From: Flabesymbios commensalis
Taxonomy: Eukaryota; Annelida; Polychaeta; Terebellida; Flabelligeridae
Length of the DNA stretch: 64,000 bases
Direction of reading: 5' to 3'
Assembly (NCBI GenBank): GCA_964017125.1
Contig: OZ024902.1
Location: 54,975,245-55,039,244, forward strand
The notes beneath the pieces are model-generated. The model was given only the letters and a program-made list of their open reading frames with translations, was not told the origin of the DNA and ran no database searches. A program made the position numbers and the translations under genes. Positions 1 to 11,667 of the stretch are shown piece by piece. How positions within the stretch are numbered: the first letter of the stretch is position 1; every line of letters begins with the position of its first letter.

Positions 1-800
1 CCTGGAAGGGTTGTATCATTAAAGATTTCCACAAAATAGGCTTGAGGGGTACATTTCCTCTATTTATTGACAATTTTTAAGGGGTAGAAAATTTAAAGTA
101 CGTTTCGATATCACCCCCTTTAAATTCCCCCTAAATTCACAAGAGGAGGGTGTCCCACAAGAAAGTATTATTTCACCAACTTCATTTACCATATAGATAA
201 ACAGCATGATTGACACTTTGTCGGAAAGCATTGTTGATGACCTGGCTGTTTATTGCCAGTCCAGCACCATGACAACAAAAATGGCTTACAACCTGAGCCT
301 AGTCTCAAACGCTATGGACAACAGTTTCATGTTGTCCATATTCATTCGTGTTTTCTTTGACAGGAAGCTGAATTTAATTCCACATATAAAATATATAAAA
401 TATAACTGCAGGGAGACATATTACAACAGCTGCGCATTATATCTGGCAGGGATTGGGGTGGTGACTGGACGGCCGTACTGAGGATATACCAGACACACAT
501 CAGATCCAAAATGGATTATGACTGTATTACATCGACGAGACGACCATACTTGACAGTAAGCCTACTCGATCCAATCGCCAACCAAGGTTGAGATTATGCT
601 CCAGGGCATTTAAAACATCATCATTGAAAGTATTCAGGGGGATACCGGCCAGCCCTCTTTACAGAATCGCCTGTTGAAGTTGAGCCTGCAATATTACATG
701 AAGCTAAAAGTTAATCCTGAGAACCCCAGCATACTCGTGTGTTGTAAGCCCTGTGTTCCAGAAATTGTTCAGAAGCAAACCAAGTGCTATGCCTAACTAA
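1..800 (+). mobile_element. LINE fragment (jockey/I-like), reverse transcriptase and C-terminus, decayed
   Basis: Translations in shifting frames give a recognisable non-LTR reverse transcriptase. In order: a segment ending LRGTFPLFIDNF near 45-78, a GVPQ box near 149, a VDDLAVYCQSS active-site box near 232-264, FFDRKLNLIPHIKYIK near 352-400, RDWGGDWTAVLRIYQTHIRS near 446-508, LRLCSRAFKTSS near 588-625, and a C-terminal tail KLSLQYYMKLKVNPENPS near 672-730. This order matches LINEs usually annotated as 'mobile element jockey'. The frame changes several times and carries internal stops, so it is inactive. The 5' part lies outside the window. Confidence 0.8.
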
Positions 801-839
801 AATGTTTAATGTGATCATGCCCAATATAGAAAATTAAAG

Positions 840-1770
840 ATTACTAAATAACCGTAATGTCCTACATGACAGCTATAAATGTCCACATAACAGTGTTGTC
901 ACCTACATGACGGTCAACTGAGAAACCTTGACATTGCTGGTAGATATTAAGCAAACTTCAACAAGGTAGATATAAACCTTACTGAGATTATTTATAATCT
1001 GAAATTCCAGGCATGAATAGATTTTATCATTAGTAGGATCAACTTATATCCATAATATGTCACATACATGACGATCATGTCACATACATGACGGATCATG
1101 TCGCCTACATGACGGCCAAATGAAAAACTTTGACATTGCTGGTGGGTATCAGACAAACTTTAACAAGGTTAGTTTAAACCTCACTGAGATTATTTATAAT
1201 GTGAAATTCCAGGCATAAATGGATTTTAACATTATTAGAATCAACTTATATTAATAATATGTCACTTAGGCCTACATGACGACCATGTCACATACATGAC
1301 GATAATTTCACATACATGACGGATCATGTCACATACATGACGATCATTTGTCACGTGGTGCCATGTAGGTGACTGTCACGTATGTGATTAAATTAGTGTA
1401 TTCAGTCCTGCTGGCCCAGTAAAATTGATAATATCGCCTATTTTTTCATACATGGAGGGATGATTCCTCAGAATGTTCTGTGTTTATATGCTACTGTTTG
1501 ACATGGATACGACGAAGTGACGGACGTCATGTAAATGACAAGGAATACAAATATTTCGAAGTTTTGCAAAGCAAATCGTATTTTAAATACTTAACAAAGT
1601 TTTGAATCTGCTTCCCCTACATTGAAACTTGAAGTGTGTATGAAAATGGTGAAAAAACGTCAGTATATGATTTTTTTTAATTTAGAATGCGTTGCAACGA
1701 TTGAATAGAAACATGTGTCATGTAGGTGACCATTATATTGAGGGACATACTACGTGACAGGATTAACCTA
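840..1770. repeat. Cluster of CTACATGACG / CATACATGACG words with a ~200 bp tandem duplication
   Basis: The words C(T/A)(A)CATGACG recur about nine times between 860 and 1345. The complementary form (ATGTAGGTGAC, GTCACGTATGTG) appears at about 1361-1390 and 1714-1730, so the right side is roughly inverted to the left. Inside, a segment of about 200 bp starting CCTACATGACGG is present twice in tandem (about 903-1075 and 1103-1270) with moderate divergence. No coding potential is seen. It could be a TIR element with subterminal repeats; no target duplication was found. Confidence 0.55.
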
Positions 1771-2130
1771 GTTTGCATAATTACCCCTCTCGCCATATTT
1801 TTTTTATTGTTGTTCCCCAGCTAAAGTTCATCTACATTATTGAATAAATGTTGTGTGTTAACTAATCAGGTCACAAATGGATATAATGTGTTGATACTAC
1901 GTCCTGGGACATTTGTTTTTATATGGAGACTGTAGGATTTGGTCAATATGACAGGACTTACAAATAAAGGGAACATCATTTTAAAGGGTCAAACCTACGA
2001 AAATATTGTTACCAAGTGTCCATGTCATAAAATATGTCGGATAAAAGAGAAGTTTACACACTGGAGCAAATATAACTACTGGGGACTTGCTATGTCCCTA
2101 AAATTCTGGAAATACTCATATAATGAGACT
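1771..2130. other. Non-coding stretch
   Basis: No gene, repeat end or RNA gene recognised. The open frame starting at 1939 has no recognisable similarity and runs into the hairpin repeat downstream. Confidence 0.5.
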
Positions 2131-2300
2131 GTCCAATGGCGAGCGAATGTTGGGCCACCGTCTACGATTCTGGTCCAACATTGACCCAGTATTGAGAGAA
2201 TGTCTCATGTTTTGCTGGGCGTTCCCAGCAAAGGCGAGACGATCAATGTTTGCCCACCGTCTTCGGCGTTGGTCCTCCATTGAGCCAGTATAGGGTCAGC
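2130..2300. repeat. Two abutting degenerate copies of the CCCAGCAAACAC hairpin repeat
   Basis: The words TGTTGGGCCACCGTCTACG, TTTTGCTGGG, and then CCCAGCAAAGGCGAGACG followed by GCCCACCGTCTTCGGCG, are halves of the hairpin family seen intact at 25554-25661. The arms have decayed. Confidence 0.6.
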
Positions 2301-2414
2301 GTCTCGTATCTACTTGATTATTGTATTATGTAGAGCTATATATACACAGAGCACTGTGCAGCCTGTTCCAACCAAACACAGACGGCACGCGTGTATCAAA
2401 ATGCGGACAGCTCT

Positions 2415-2523
2415 CCCAGCAAACACGAAGACTTGACCCAATGTTGTTTCAATGTTGGTCCAGCGCCGTTGGCAGTGGGCCAATATTGAAACAGCATTGG
2501 GTCAAATCCTCGCGTTTGCTGGG
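2415..2523. repeat. Hairpin MITE, CCCAGCAAACAC family
   Basis: Begins CCCAGCAAACACGA and ends GCGTTTGCTGGG; most of the element pairs with itself through GACCCAATGTTG and its complement. The flanking dinucleotide CT is present on both sides, a possible 2-bp target duplication. Confidence 0.8.
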
Positions 2524-2861
2524 CTCCACACAGGTGTCTGTCTACACCCACCCGTCCCCCACCATAATATTCTCGCCAGCCGATCAGGGTACTTGTAGCA
2601 AGACAGCCGGCCAATCACAAGCTTAGTACAATACTTGAAATTGAGAGCGGGGGACATATGACGTCAACCATCTGCACTTTTTAACATGCGAAGTAGCAGT
2701 GTCTAGGGTGGGCAGTGTAAGCTTTATACTAATGAAGAACTTACACACACAGGAGTGACACCTACGTGCCCCTGACCAGGTAGGCTACATACATTATCTG
2801 TATCAAAATCTATAACAAGGTTGTCATAATGCATTAAACATATAACATATTAAAGCCTAGG

Positions 2862-4108
2862 ACCTAGAATCGGCGTCCCCCAATTGCCGAAGGGAGGGCG
2901 TTCCACAGTGCAACAATTCTGTTAAAGAAACTTCTTTTAAAACACTCTGTTCTAACAATTTTCATGCGTAGAACAAGGCCCGCATTGCCAGATCTCAGAG
3001 ATGAGTTTGAAAGCACTTCCCGGTGGGCACAACGACGTTGTTTCAACGTCGAAACGACGTTGAAAAAAGGTTTCATATGAAAATTGTTTCGACGTCAGAA
3101 TTTCAACGTGTTTTCAACGGGATTTCAACTTGATTTCAACCGGATTCCAACATTGTTTCAAGCATGACGTCGATACGACGTTGTAATGATGACGTTTTTT
3201 CTTGTCAAAACGACGTCAGAAATACAACGTCCATGCGACGTTGTATTGAGGTTAGCCGACGTTGCAAAGTGATTTCAACCTCATATCCACGTTGAAACGA
3301 CGATCGTGTGCCCTTTGGGTTATATTATTATGCCATGATACGTCATAGTATCATTTAATACATTTAAAAACATTATAACAAATCTGTAATTTCCCGTCGG
3401 TAAGATAATGGATGCAAATGAAACATGGTGCATCGCTGCTCGTACTTAATTTCCGGATAATTAAGAATATAGCGAGTAGCAGCTCTCTGTATTGACTCAG
3501 TAGCCTTTGTATCTGAAATCGTACTAGGGGACCACACACTAGAAGAATATTATAAATTGCTCCGTACCGATGTACGGTACAGATCGAGATGTCGTCACAT
3601 CAACAGGAGCAATAAACCAACTATAAACTCCTCGTTTAATCATACCCATCGTTATATTACATTTATTAATCAATCCCCTACAATGTGTGCCCCATGCGAG
3701 ATTGGTGTTTATCATCACTCCCAAATCTCACATGCGCTGTAGGCCTACTCGTTGTAGGGGCTTGTCTAAAATTGTATAATAAAAAATAAATAGCAATTTT
3801 TTTCTGGTGGTGGACAATACATTGCTTTATCAATATTAAAATCCATTTCCAAGATGTAACTCAACATTAAAAGACTTTCGATGTCCTGCTGTAGTAGAAC
3901 ACAATCATTTAAAGACCTTATTAAATAAAAACACTTTGCATCGTCAGCAAGCAAACTTATAGAGCAAAATAAAACAACATCTGGCATGTCATTAATATGT
4001 AAAAAAATAAAAGTGGGCCTAAAATGTCACAGACAACCAGTTAGATTTAGCACCCTCTATGAGTATATTGCTGTTTTCTAGGATTTTAACCAATTCAGTA
4101 AGTCACAA
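2862..4108 (-). mobile_element. LINE 3' fragment, reverse transcriptase boxes to C-terminus
   Basis: Read on the - strand: ILGPLLFF and HINDMPD (about 4035-3985), the active-site box LLADDAKCF with the downstream MDFNIDK (3960-3830), GVMINTNLAWGTHCRGLINK (about 3720-3660), WSPSTISDTKATESIQRA followed by RYILNYPEIKYE and HLHPLSYRREI (3540-3380), and the tail RTECFKRSFFNRIV with ALWNALPSAI (2970-2870). This is the usual order of a jockey/CR1-like RT. There are several frame changes. The tail is separated from the rest by a 289-bp TIR element (3025-3313). The 5' side ends at the palindrome at 4109. Confidence 0.8.
3025..3313. mobile_element. MITE rich in CGACGTTG, inserted in the LINE
   Basis: Ends are GGGCACAACGACGTTG and, inverted, CGACGATCGTGTGCCC. 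The interior is dominated by AACGTCGAAACGACG-like words in both orientations, so it can fold into long imperfect stems. It splits the reverse transcriptase tail of the host LINE, so it arrived after that LINE. No coding potential. Confidence 0.7.
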
Positions 4109-4112
4109 TTAA

Positions 4113-4492
4113 AGGGACATGCCCAGGTCTAAAATCATCAAAAATTCGGTGATTTTATTTTGCCTTATTAATATGACCATATGATGTAAACATGTCCATA
4201 GACTAGAACTGCAAAAGTTTTTTAATTTTTGTGCTGCGCATTCACCAGTTAGGTTAAAAAAAGAAACGAAATTCCTGATAATTTCTAATTATTGACAACC
4301 ATGTCAAAAATAAGAAATACGGGAATTTCGTCTCTATATCTAGCCTAAATGGTAAGTGCGCAGCACAAAAATTAAAAAAACTTTTGCAGTTCTAATCTAT
4401 GAACATGTCAACATCATATGGTAGGCCTAATATTAAGAAGCCAAAATAAATCACCGATTTTTTTTATGATTTTAGACCTGGGCATGTCCCTT
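4113..4492. mobile_element. Palindromic MITE of 380 bp flanked by TTAA
   Basis: The two halves are nearly perfect reverse complements: the left begins AGGGACATGCCCAGGTCT and the right ends AGACCTGGGCATGTCCCTT. Arms run about 150 bp, including a GTGCTGCGCA/TGCGCAGCAC pair, around a short AT-rich centre. TTAA lies immediately outside both ends (4109-4112 and 4493-4496), as expected for piggyBac/Kolobok-type insertion. No open frame. Confidence 0.8.
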
Positions 4493-4496
4493 TTAA

Positions 4497-5201
4497 CAGC
4501 CCAAAAACTTCATTTTGTCATAATTGGACTAACGTTAGGGGCCTACTTTATCAAACAACTTTCTAAAAACTGAACGAGTTTATGTCCGTGTCATGACTAA
4601 ATTACAAACAAAATTTTAGCCAATTCTCATTGTTATTGAGAATATTACAGCCAGTGCTCATATTAGGCCTATACCTACTATGCTCATATTACCCCATCCT
4701 ACCCTATAAGCCTATAGGGGCCTACAGCGCCCGGGCTACAGCGCTCCGTTATTCTTGATACCTTTCTTAAAAAGGAAACAGGCCTATGTTTTATTCACTT
4801 TGTCGCTATCCCCTTTTTATGAATTGGTGACAGATATGCACATTTCCACATAATTATTTGGAACTGGATAGCCTCATGTTTAAATTGAACACCCTTCGGG
4901 TGCTATAGAGCTCACTTAGAAAGGTAGAGATTGGCCTAAGATCACGGGGGCTACGCCGAATTACAATGAGTCAAATATGTCAAATATGCTGATACGTAGT
5001 GACACTGCATCGACGCATGCCCACTACATGGGCCGCAGCCAAAGCAGTTCCGATTTCGACAATCATGGCCGACTGGTATCAAGACGATGGCCAACATGAC
5101 CCCTTCCACAGGGAGCCTCGGCCTCTGAACACATTTCTGTTCAGATGGCGGTGCTTGGAGATATGTAATTACTCCTTGAAAATGATGAAAAAAACAGATA
5201 C
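4497..5201. other. Non-coding stretch
   Basis: No gene or clear repeat boundary recognised. A short self-complementary patch GGCCTATAGG-like text lies near 4690-4740. Open frames on both strands across 4950-5400 run into the transposon at 5210 and show no family similarity. Confidence 0.4.
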
Positions 5202-5209
5202 TAGATATA

Positions 5210-6666
5210 GGGTAGACCGGGGTAAGATGAAGTACGGGGGAAGATGACTCCCAGCTATAACCCCACCTGGTGAAGTCATCATAACTACTTAATACGATTT
5301 TTCGACACAGCTTATTACGACACAATTTGTTTGAAATAAAATTTAAACATTTTAATCCCATGTTGAATTTTGAAAGGTGCGTGAGAGGGTGATGTTGCGG
5401 AAACAAATGTTCTGTGTATATTATTATATTTTTTTAAGTAATAATTCTTGACTTGCTAAAGCTGTGACAAGGTCACAACATACACCATACAGAATACAGT
5501 GATATTAATTGGGAGTATTGGTCCATGGTATAACAACAATGATACGCTCTCAAAGTCTATTAGCTTTCTAGGATGTAATTTATATCGACAATCGTAATAA
5601 ATAATGCGTCATCTTACCCTACACAAGATGGGGAAGATGACTCACACTTGAATATATACATTTTTTTAAGCTATATTGCAGAATAACTGATATAAAGGTA
5701 TGTGAATTGTGTAATTAGTAGCATGAGTAAATTACTTAGAGAAAACAAAAGGCTTACAATCTATTTAATAGAAATTTTATATTTTTATTTTTTTGTGATA
5801 CCGGATAATTTTAAACACTGTTGCTGGGGGTGGGGGGAAGGGGGGTTAACGGATTTTCTCTTTGAAACTGGCACCAATAAATTAATAAGAATTATTACAC
5901 CGTCCCATTTGCAATAAGTTGAGCATGAATGCACATCAACATTTTAACCCGTGATGTAGAGTTAACACATCTCCCCAGCAGACACAAGACGTTGATTCAA
6001 TGCTGGTTCAACGTAGTACACGATGGACGAACGTTAAACCAACATTGATTAAAGGTCTTGTGTCTGCTGGGTTATTACTTATTACTGTGTTATATAGGCC
6101 TAATGGCCTTGCAATACAAAGGCCTGGATGCAAATTATAAGTCCAATTCAATGATTTCGTTTGTATTTTTTTGCATTTCCGATATGTACTCACACGTAAT
6201 CTATATTGATCTTGAATAGTCCATTTACGTTTAAAAATACATCTTGCTGCAATTTCAACAGATATATGATCTAGGCATATCATTGCAATAAGAGAACAAA
6301 AATGCAAATAGGCATATTATGGCAATATAAAATAATAACGATATTTTCAATACAAGAAACTTGCTGGAATGTTTAATATAAAATTGATTAATTCAGGGCC
6401 TAATTTATAGCAGCTGATCATCTTATCCCTGACATAACTTCATCTTACCCCAAATTGGCGGGGTAAGATGGCACGGGATATTAATATTATTATATTTCCA
6501 TAACTTGTTCCAAAAGGTGTTTACCCAAAAAATAATTTTCCTAAAAGATGTAGGCCTAAGACAGATAGAAGTTTTTCTAAGAAATATAAGCTCTGCTAGA
6601 TAGCTTGCACATTTTTAAGAATATAAGAGTATCTGCTCACATGCGTCGTTTTACCCCGGTCCACCC
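5210..6666. mobile_element. Non-autonomous TIR transposon (1,457 bp) with 8-bp target duplication TAGATATA
   Basis: Left end GGGTAGACCGGGGTAA and right end TTACCCCGGTCCACCC are inverted copies with one mismatch. The 8-mer TAGATATA occurs directly outside both ends (5202-5209 and 6667-6674). Inside, GGGGAAGATGACTC-like words recur near both ends (about 5225-5250, 5606-5645, 6419-6475), a typical set of subterminal repeats. An 8-bp duplication fits hAT or P-type transposases. No transposase frame remains. A hairpin MITE (5974-6071) lies within. Confidence 0.8.
5974..6071. repeat. Hairpin MITE, CCCAGCAAACAC family
   Basis: CCCAGCAGACACAAGACG at the left pairs with GTCTTGTGTCTGCTGGG at the right, with TTCAATGCTGGTTCAACG facing CGTTAAACCAACATTG inside. 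It lies within the 1.46-kb TIR element. Confidence 0.8.
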
Positions 6667-6826
6667 TAGATATATCTATAGATCTATATATAGAAAAAAT
6701 AATAATTGTAGGCCCCTACATATGTTTTTTGCACCGGGGCCCCCGCAAAATGCAGTGGTACTATGAATTGTTTAATAGCCCACGGCCCTGGGCCCGCAGT
6801 TGACTTCACTTGCCACAGGCACAACT

Positions 6827-6934
6827 CCCAGCAAACACGATACATTGACACAATGTTGTTTTAATTTTGGCCTGCCATCTTCCATGTCGGCCCAACATTA
6901 AAACAACTTTGTGTCAAAGCCTCGTGTTTGCTAG
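6827..6934. repeat. Hairpin MITE, CCCAGCAAACAC family
   Basis: Left end CCCAGCAAACACGATACA; right end CTCGTGTTTGCTAG, with the internal pair AATGTTGTTTTAA / TTAAAACAACTTTG. Slightly decayed at the right terminus. Confidence 0.75.
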
Positions 6935-7610
6935 TAGGTCCTCCCCTTGAAATGTAGTGACAATCAAATGGGATGATCCGACCCCCCTTAGTTAGACTCT
7001 TTTGTAACTTCTGATCCCATTAAAATGTATGAATATATTTTTTTAAAAATTAATCTGACCGTGGGCTTGCTGGGCCTACAAGTTCATTTTAACAGTAATT
7101 ACAGTCACCAGGTGTCAGTCACATGCTGTGATATCTCAGATATTCACCAGGGGGAGCTTCAGTATGTCAGTAGGTGTGTATAATAGAAATACCCTGGCTC
7201 GATAAACACGTGTTTCCTGTATTTGTGGACCCATCATAAATAAATCGACGTTGAGATTGCCTGTGGTGCGTGACAGTCAACAGTGTTCAATCTATCAATT
7301 TTATTGTTCACTCCTTTTAATAACAGGTGAATAATAATACCAGAATAGTTGTACTTAGACTTAGGGTAAGGCAAGTTAGGCCTATTCAACACACACTCTG
7401 TCTCTGCTCTCCTGGAGTAGTTTTTTCATTTTTGTCAATTTTCTCGGCCTCGGCACTCGGGTGTTTGTTTGTTTGGTTAGCTAGCCATATAGCCGGGCTA
7501 CCAGGGCCTTCCGACAAATGTCGATTGCTCTGAAACAAAGACAAGAGACCATGACTGAGATATGGGGGGATGGGGGGTGGCCCTAAATACAAGTCTATTT
7601 CGCCCTAGCT
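6935..7610. other. Non-coding stretch
   Basis: No gene recognised. Short open frames around 7327-7592 overlap on both strands and have no family similarity. Confidence 0.4.
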
Positions 7611-7782
7611 GCATACAACTTATTATTTTTCTTCCAAATGGGTTAATTTTAAGTCAACAATTACAGTTCTAGAACATGTTTGAATAAAAACTAAACATTT
7701 ACAATAGGCCTATACAAAAATCAGCTAGGAGAAAAGTATTTTGACTATTTACTAAAAAAGTGTGAAAAATGAGTAAAATTAC
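7610..7782 (+). repeat. Left half of a repeat unit split by the 6.6-kb insertion; second copy at 14,635-14,870
   Basis: The text from CATACAACTTATTATTTTTC to GAAAAATGAGTAAAATTAC matches 14,635-14,785 (CAACTTATTTTTATTCC ... GAAAAATGGGTAGG). The continuation after the match (ACCAACTTAAAGCT, TTGTGCATTTGTC, TGATCAGACAC) occurs at 14,400-14,442, beyond the inserted element. The locus was therefore a tandem pair of about 250-bp units, one of which was split by the transposon. Confidence 0.7.
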
Positions 7783-7896
7783 AGGGGTGCACATGGGTTA
7801 AAAAACGAATTAAACCAACTGCGAACCACCTGACCTGTTCTTAGGGGCCGAACATCGAACATTGCACTTTCTAAATAGCGTAAAAAACGAACCTAA

Positions 7897-8052
7897 GGGG
7901 CCGTTCAACAATTACGTAACTCTTAGAGGGGGAAGGGGGGTTAAGCGATACTTTACGGAGCGAAGTCAAAGCAACGTTAAAAAGTGTCACGAAAGATGGA
8001 GGGGGGGTCAAAAAACGTCCAAAAAAGCGTTAGGTAATTGTTGAACGGCCCC
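7897..8052. mobile_element. Harbinger-like MITE (156 bp), TAA target duplication
   Basis: Left end GGGGCCGTTCAACAATTACG and right end GTAATTGTTGAACGGCCCC are inverted copies, with TAA immediately outside both (7894-7896 and 8053-8055). A 3-bp TWA duplication and short length fit the PIF/Harbinger group. No protein is encoded. Confidence 0.8.
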
Positions 8053-8621
8053 TAAAGCTTATATCTAGTGTAAAAAACGAAGTGTAAGGGAGAGTGGGGC
8101 AGATCCGCACAGTGGGGCACGTCCGCACATGAGCCGTTTTAGCATATGAGCGTTACCTGGTGATTGTAACTTAACACTTTGCGGTAGTTTATCATCTGAG
8201 ACAACAAATGATGTTGGCCTTTCGTGGCCTGGCAGTATAACTTGTGGTGTGGTGAGAAAATCCTGTTTTTCACACTTTTTGAAATAAAATTGTTTATTTG
8301 TGTCACTCGACGTAGAAATCACAATAATGATGGTATAAATGATATACTAATGTTAGCTTAGGGTCATTTACTAGTCTAGTGCTTCACCTTACCACTGATT
8401 TATATTAGGCCTTCATTGTTAGTGAGCGATATTAGGGAACAACGGGAAATATGAGCATTGGGCACGTCCGCATACATGGCATAATGGTGTGCAGACCTGC
8501 CCCACTAAGAATTTCCACAGGGGAGATTTCAAAAATGTTACGTTACATAGTCCTATGTGTACAGAGAAATTTAATCCAGATTATATGTGATAATGTATGT
8601 ACATGTGCAAACAGTAGGAGG

Positions 8622-9769
8622 GATGTACGTGTGACCATTATGGTGTGGGACCAGGAGGATGGGTGTGTGACCGGAAGGATGGGTGTGTAACCAGTAGGAT
8701 GGGTGTGTGACCAGTTGGATGACTGTGTGACTGGTCAGTAGAATGGGTGTGTGACCAGTAGAATGGGTGTGTGACCAGTAGGATGGGTGTGTGACCAGGT
8801 GGATAGGTGTGTGACCAGATGGGTGTGTGACTAGCTACGATGGGTGTATGACCAGGAGGATGGGTGTGTGACCATGCAGTAGGATGGGTGTGTGATCATT
8901 AGGATGGGTGTGTGACTGTCAACAAGATGGGTGTGTGACCAGTAGGATGAGTGTGTTAACAGTAAGATGGGTGTGTGACCAGTAGAATGGGTGTGTGACC
9001 AGTCGGATGGGTTTGTGACCAGAAGGATAGGTGTGTGACCAAACGGATGGGTGTGTGACCAGGAGGATGGGTGTGTGACCAGTAGGATAAGTGTGTGACC
9101 GACAGGGGGGGGGGGGGGGGGGTGTGACCAGTAGGATTGGGGTGTGACCAACAAGATGTAGGCCCTATACATGTGTGACCAGTAGGATGGGTGTGTGAAC
9201 AGGAGGATGGCTGTACTGTGACTAGTAGGATGGGTGTGTGAACAGTAAGATGGGTATGTGACCAGTAGGATAGGTGTGTGACCATGCAGTAGGATGGGTG
9301 TGTGATCACGAGTGTGGGTGTGTGACGGGTAGGATGGATGTGTGACCAGTAGGATGGATGTGTGACCATTAGGAGGGGTGTGTGACTAGTAGAACGGGAG
9401 GATGGGTGGATGGGTGTATGATTAGTAGAGGATAGGTGTGTGACCAACAGGGTGGATGTTTGACCAGTAGGATGAAGGTGTGATCAGTCAAATTGATGGG
9501 TGGGCAATATGGTGGGTGTGTGACCAGTAGGATGGGTGTGTGACCCGTAGGATGAGTGTGTGACCAAAAGGATAGGTGTTTGACCAACAGGATGGTTGTG
9601 TGACCAGTAGGATAGTGTGTGACAAGTAGGATAAGTGTAGTTTGCAACCAGTAGGATAGGTGTGTGACCAGTAGGGGATATGTGTGACCATTAGGATTGG
9701 TGTGTGACCATTAGGATGGGTGTGTGACCATTAGGATGGGTGTGACCAAAAGGATGGGTGTGTGACCAG
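8622..9769. repeat. Minisatellite, ~20-bp unit, first block
   Basis: Tandem copies of GGATGGGTGTGTGACCAGTA with many variants (GGAGGATGGG, AATGGG, ATTAGG and so on). Because 20 is not a multiple of 3, three units make one 60-bp (20-codon) period, and the complement stays open in all frames, giving pseudo-proteins built from THPSYWSH / TGHTPILLVT. A G-run near 9107-9122 may mark an assembly-sensitive spot. The block ends exactly at the hAT-like insertion. Confidence 0.95.
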
Positions 9770-11667
9770 CAGAGTTGGGGTCAATTCCGGAATTGAATGG
9801 GAATTGAGCTCAACTCCTGACTCAATTCCAGGAATTGGACTAGGAATTGGAATTGAAAAAAAAGGAATTGGAATTGAATTGGAATTGAAAAAAAATGCCC
9901 GGAATTGATAAAAGAATTGACTTTTTTTATCCATGTTATTTTTAAGCGCTATTAAACGCATGAGTGACCATCACTTTTGTCATTGCAGTAGAATTTTACC
10001 TGATCTATGTTGATTGATATGTGTATTAAAATAATAATAATAAACTTATATTAAAAGGTTTATTTAGGTTATGTGAAAATACTCATTTAAATAACTTATG
10101 GCCATCAAGATTAAATAAGACTGTGATGTGTAATATGAAAATAGTTGTAACAAGATTACCCCTGCTAAGTTGAAGCAATTCAATCTAACTATCAAAGATT
10201 GGTGTGTGCGTATATACTTGTTATTTGCTACTTGTTGCTACTATACACCCTTGATTTACTCCCGCGGACTGAGGTAACCAGCCGGTAACAGTTTTGCCGA
10301 GAAGTGCGACTCATGACAACTCAACTAGTGTCAACACCTACTGTATAGTGTTAGAGAATCACCATCGAGTGGCTGAATTATCATCAAAATGAGACGCCGA
10401 GCCGGCGTTGGTTTAATCTTGGGCCGTCATAGGAAACGACGGGCCAACATTATATCAACATTGGGTCGATGTTCCGTGTTTGCTGGCTTAAAGTTCTGGA
10501 AATAATTGTACTATTATTTTATTAATGCTTTCCTTATATATTCGCGCAAGGATGATCAAACTGTTTAACTATCACTTTTGTGTCACTTAACATCATTTTT
10601 TAACATTTGTATTTAAAAAGTAATGCTTGTCTCATGGGCATAATTTTAGTTCTCGTATTTGTTATATTTTTGTCATTTGGACGTCAACAGTTTATAAAAC
10701 AATCACGAGTCATGATTAGACTTAGGTGAATGAATGGCTTAGAACATAACTATCGCTTGTCCTTCGAGTTGGTAGAACGAAAGAAATATCGGGACCTTGA
10801 AACGAATGCGTTTCCAATAGATGTTGAGCCAATGCTGATTTAATATTGGGAAAGCGCTGAAGACGGTGGAGCAACATTAAAGCAACATTGGGTTAACATC
10901 TAGTGTTAGTGGGAAGGAAGTTATGCAACGTAGCCAAGCGCTCTAATTGACCCTTTGATTACTTCGCTAATATGCCTTTTGTGCCCTAGAGGTTATCCTG
11001 ATATATTTTCTTAAGGTATATTTATTCGCCACACGCTAGAATTAGATATTAAAAAATAGTATAATCGGAAAATAAATAATGTGAATAATTGCATCAATTG
11101 AAATACAACAATAGATCCTACGTTGGTTTATTTTTAATACGAGTTTATCTGAGTGAGGTGTGGGTCGACACGCCGTAGCCTCCACAGGGTCAGACTTATC
11201 AGAGTTTCAAGTAGCACGGCCTGTCGCGAGACATTGTGTTAATTACACTGCCGTGTTGCTGGCAATTGTGGCGTAACAGTTAGTCTATAGAAATAACACG
11301 CTCACATCCGCGTCCACACGAGTACAGCTTCGTCATCAGGTATTAAAGATGTACTCCACCCTACTAATATTGAAGTTTAGTAAATGTAACATGTTTAAAT
11401 ATGTTTACAAGATAATAAATAAAATGTATTTTATTTTATATCAAGTGTTATTATTTTATTTTATATCAAGTTATTATACAGCTGTTCCATGTGTATCAAA
11501 AGTCTCATACTCAGGTGGAATTGATAAGGAATTGACTTTTTAGGAATTGGAATTGAATTGGAATTGACTTTTCTCAAAACCAAAGGAATTGGAATTGACT
11601 CAGGAATTGATAAAAAGGAATTGGAATGCAATTTGGAATTGATAAAAAGGAATTGACCCCAACTCTG
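9770..11667. mobile_element. Non-autonomous hAT-like transposon (1,898 bp) with 8-bp target duplication GTGACCAG
   Basis: Perfect 19-bp inverted ends: CAGAGTTGGGGTCAATTCC at 9770-9788 and its complement at 11649-11667. GTGACCAG, part of the minisatellite unit, is duplicated immediately outside (9762-9769 and 11668-11675). Both subterminal regions carry arrays of GGAATTGGAATTGAATTGG words, inverted to each other. CA..TG ends plus an 8-bp duplication fit the hAT superfamily. The interior is AT-rich with no transposase, and includes two decayed hairpin MITEs (about 10391-10487 and 10805-10915). Confidence 0.9.
10391..10487. repeat. Decayed hairpin MITE, CCCAGCAAACAC family
   Basis: GCCGGCGTTGGTTTAATCTTG at the left and GGCCAACATTATATCAACATT, then CCGTGTTTGCTGG at the right; the left end is lost. 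A second, weaker copy (AATGCTGATTTAATATTGG ... GCAACATTAAAGCAACATTG) lies at about 10805-10915. Confidence 0.6.
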
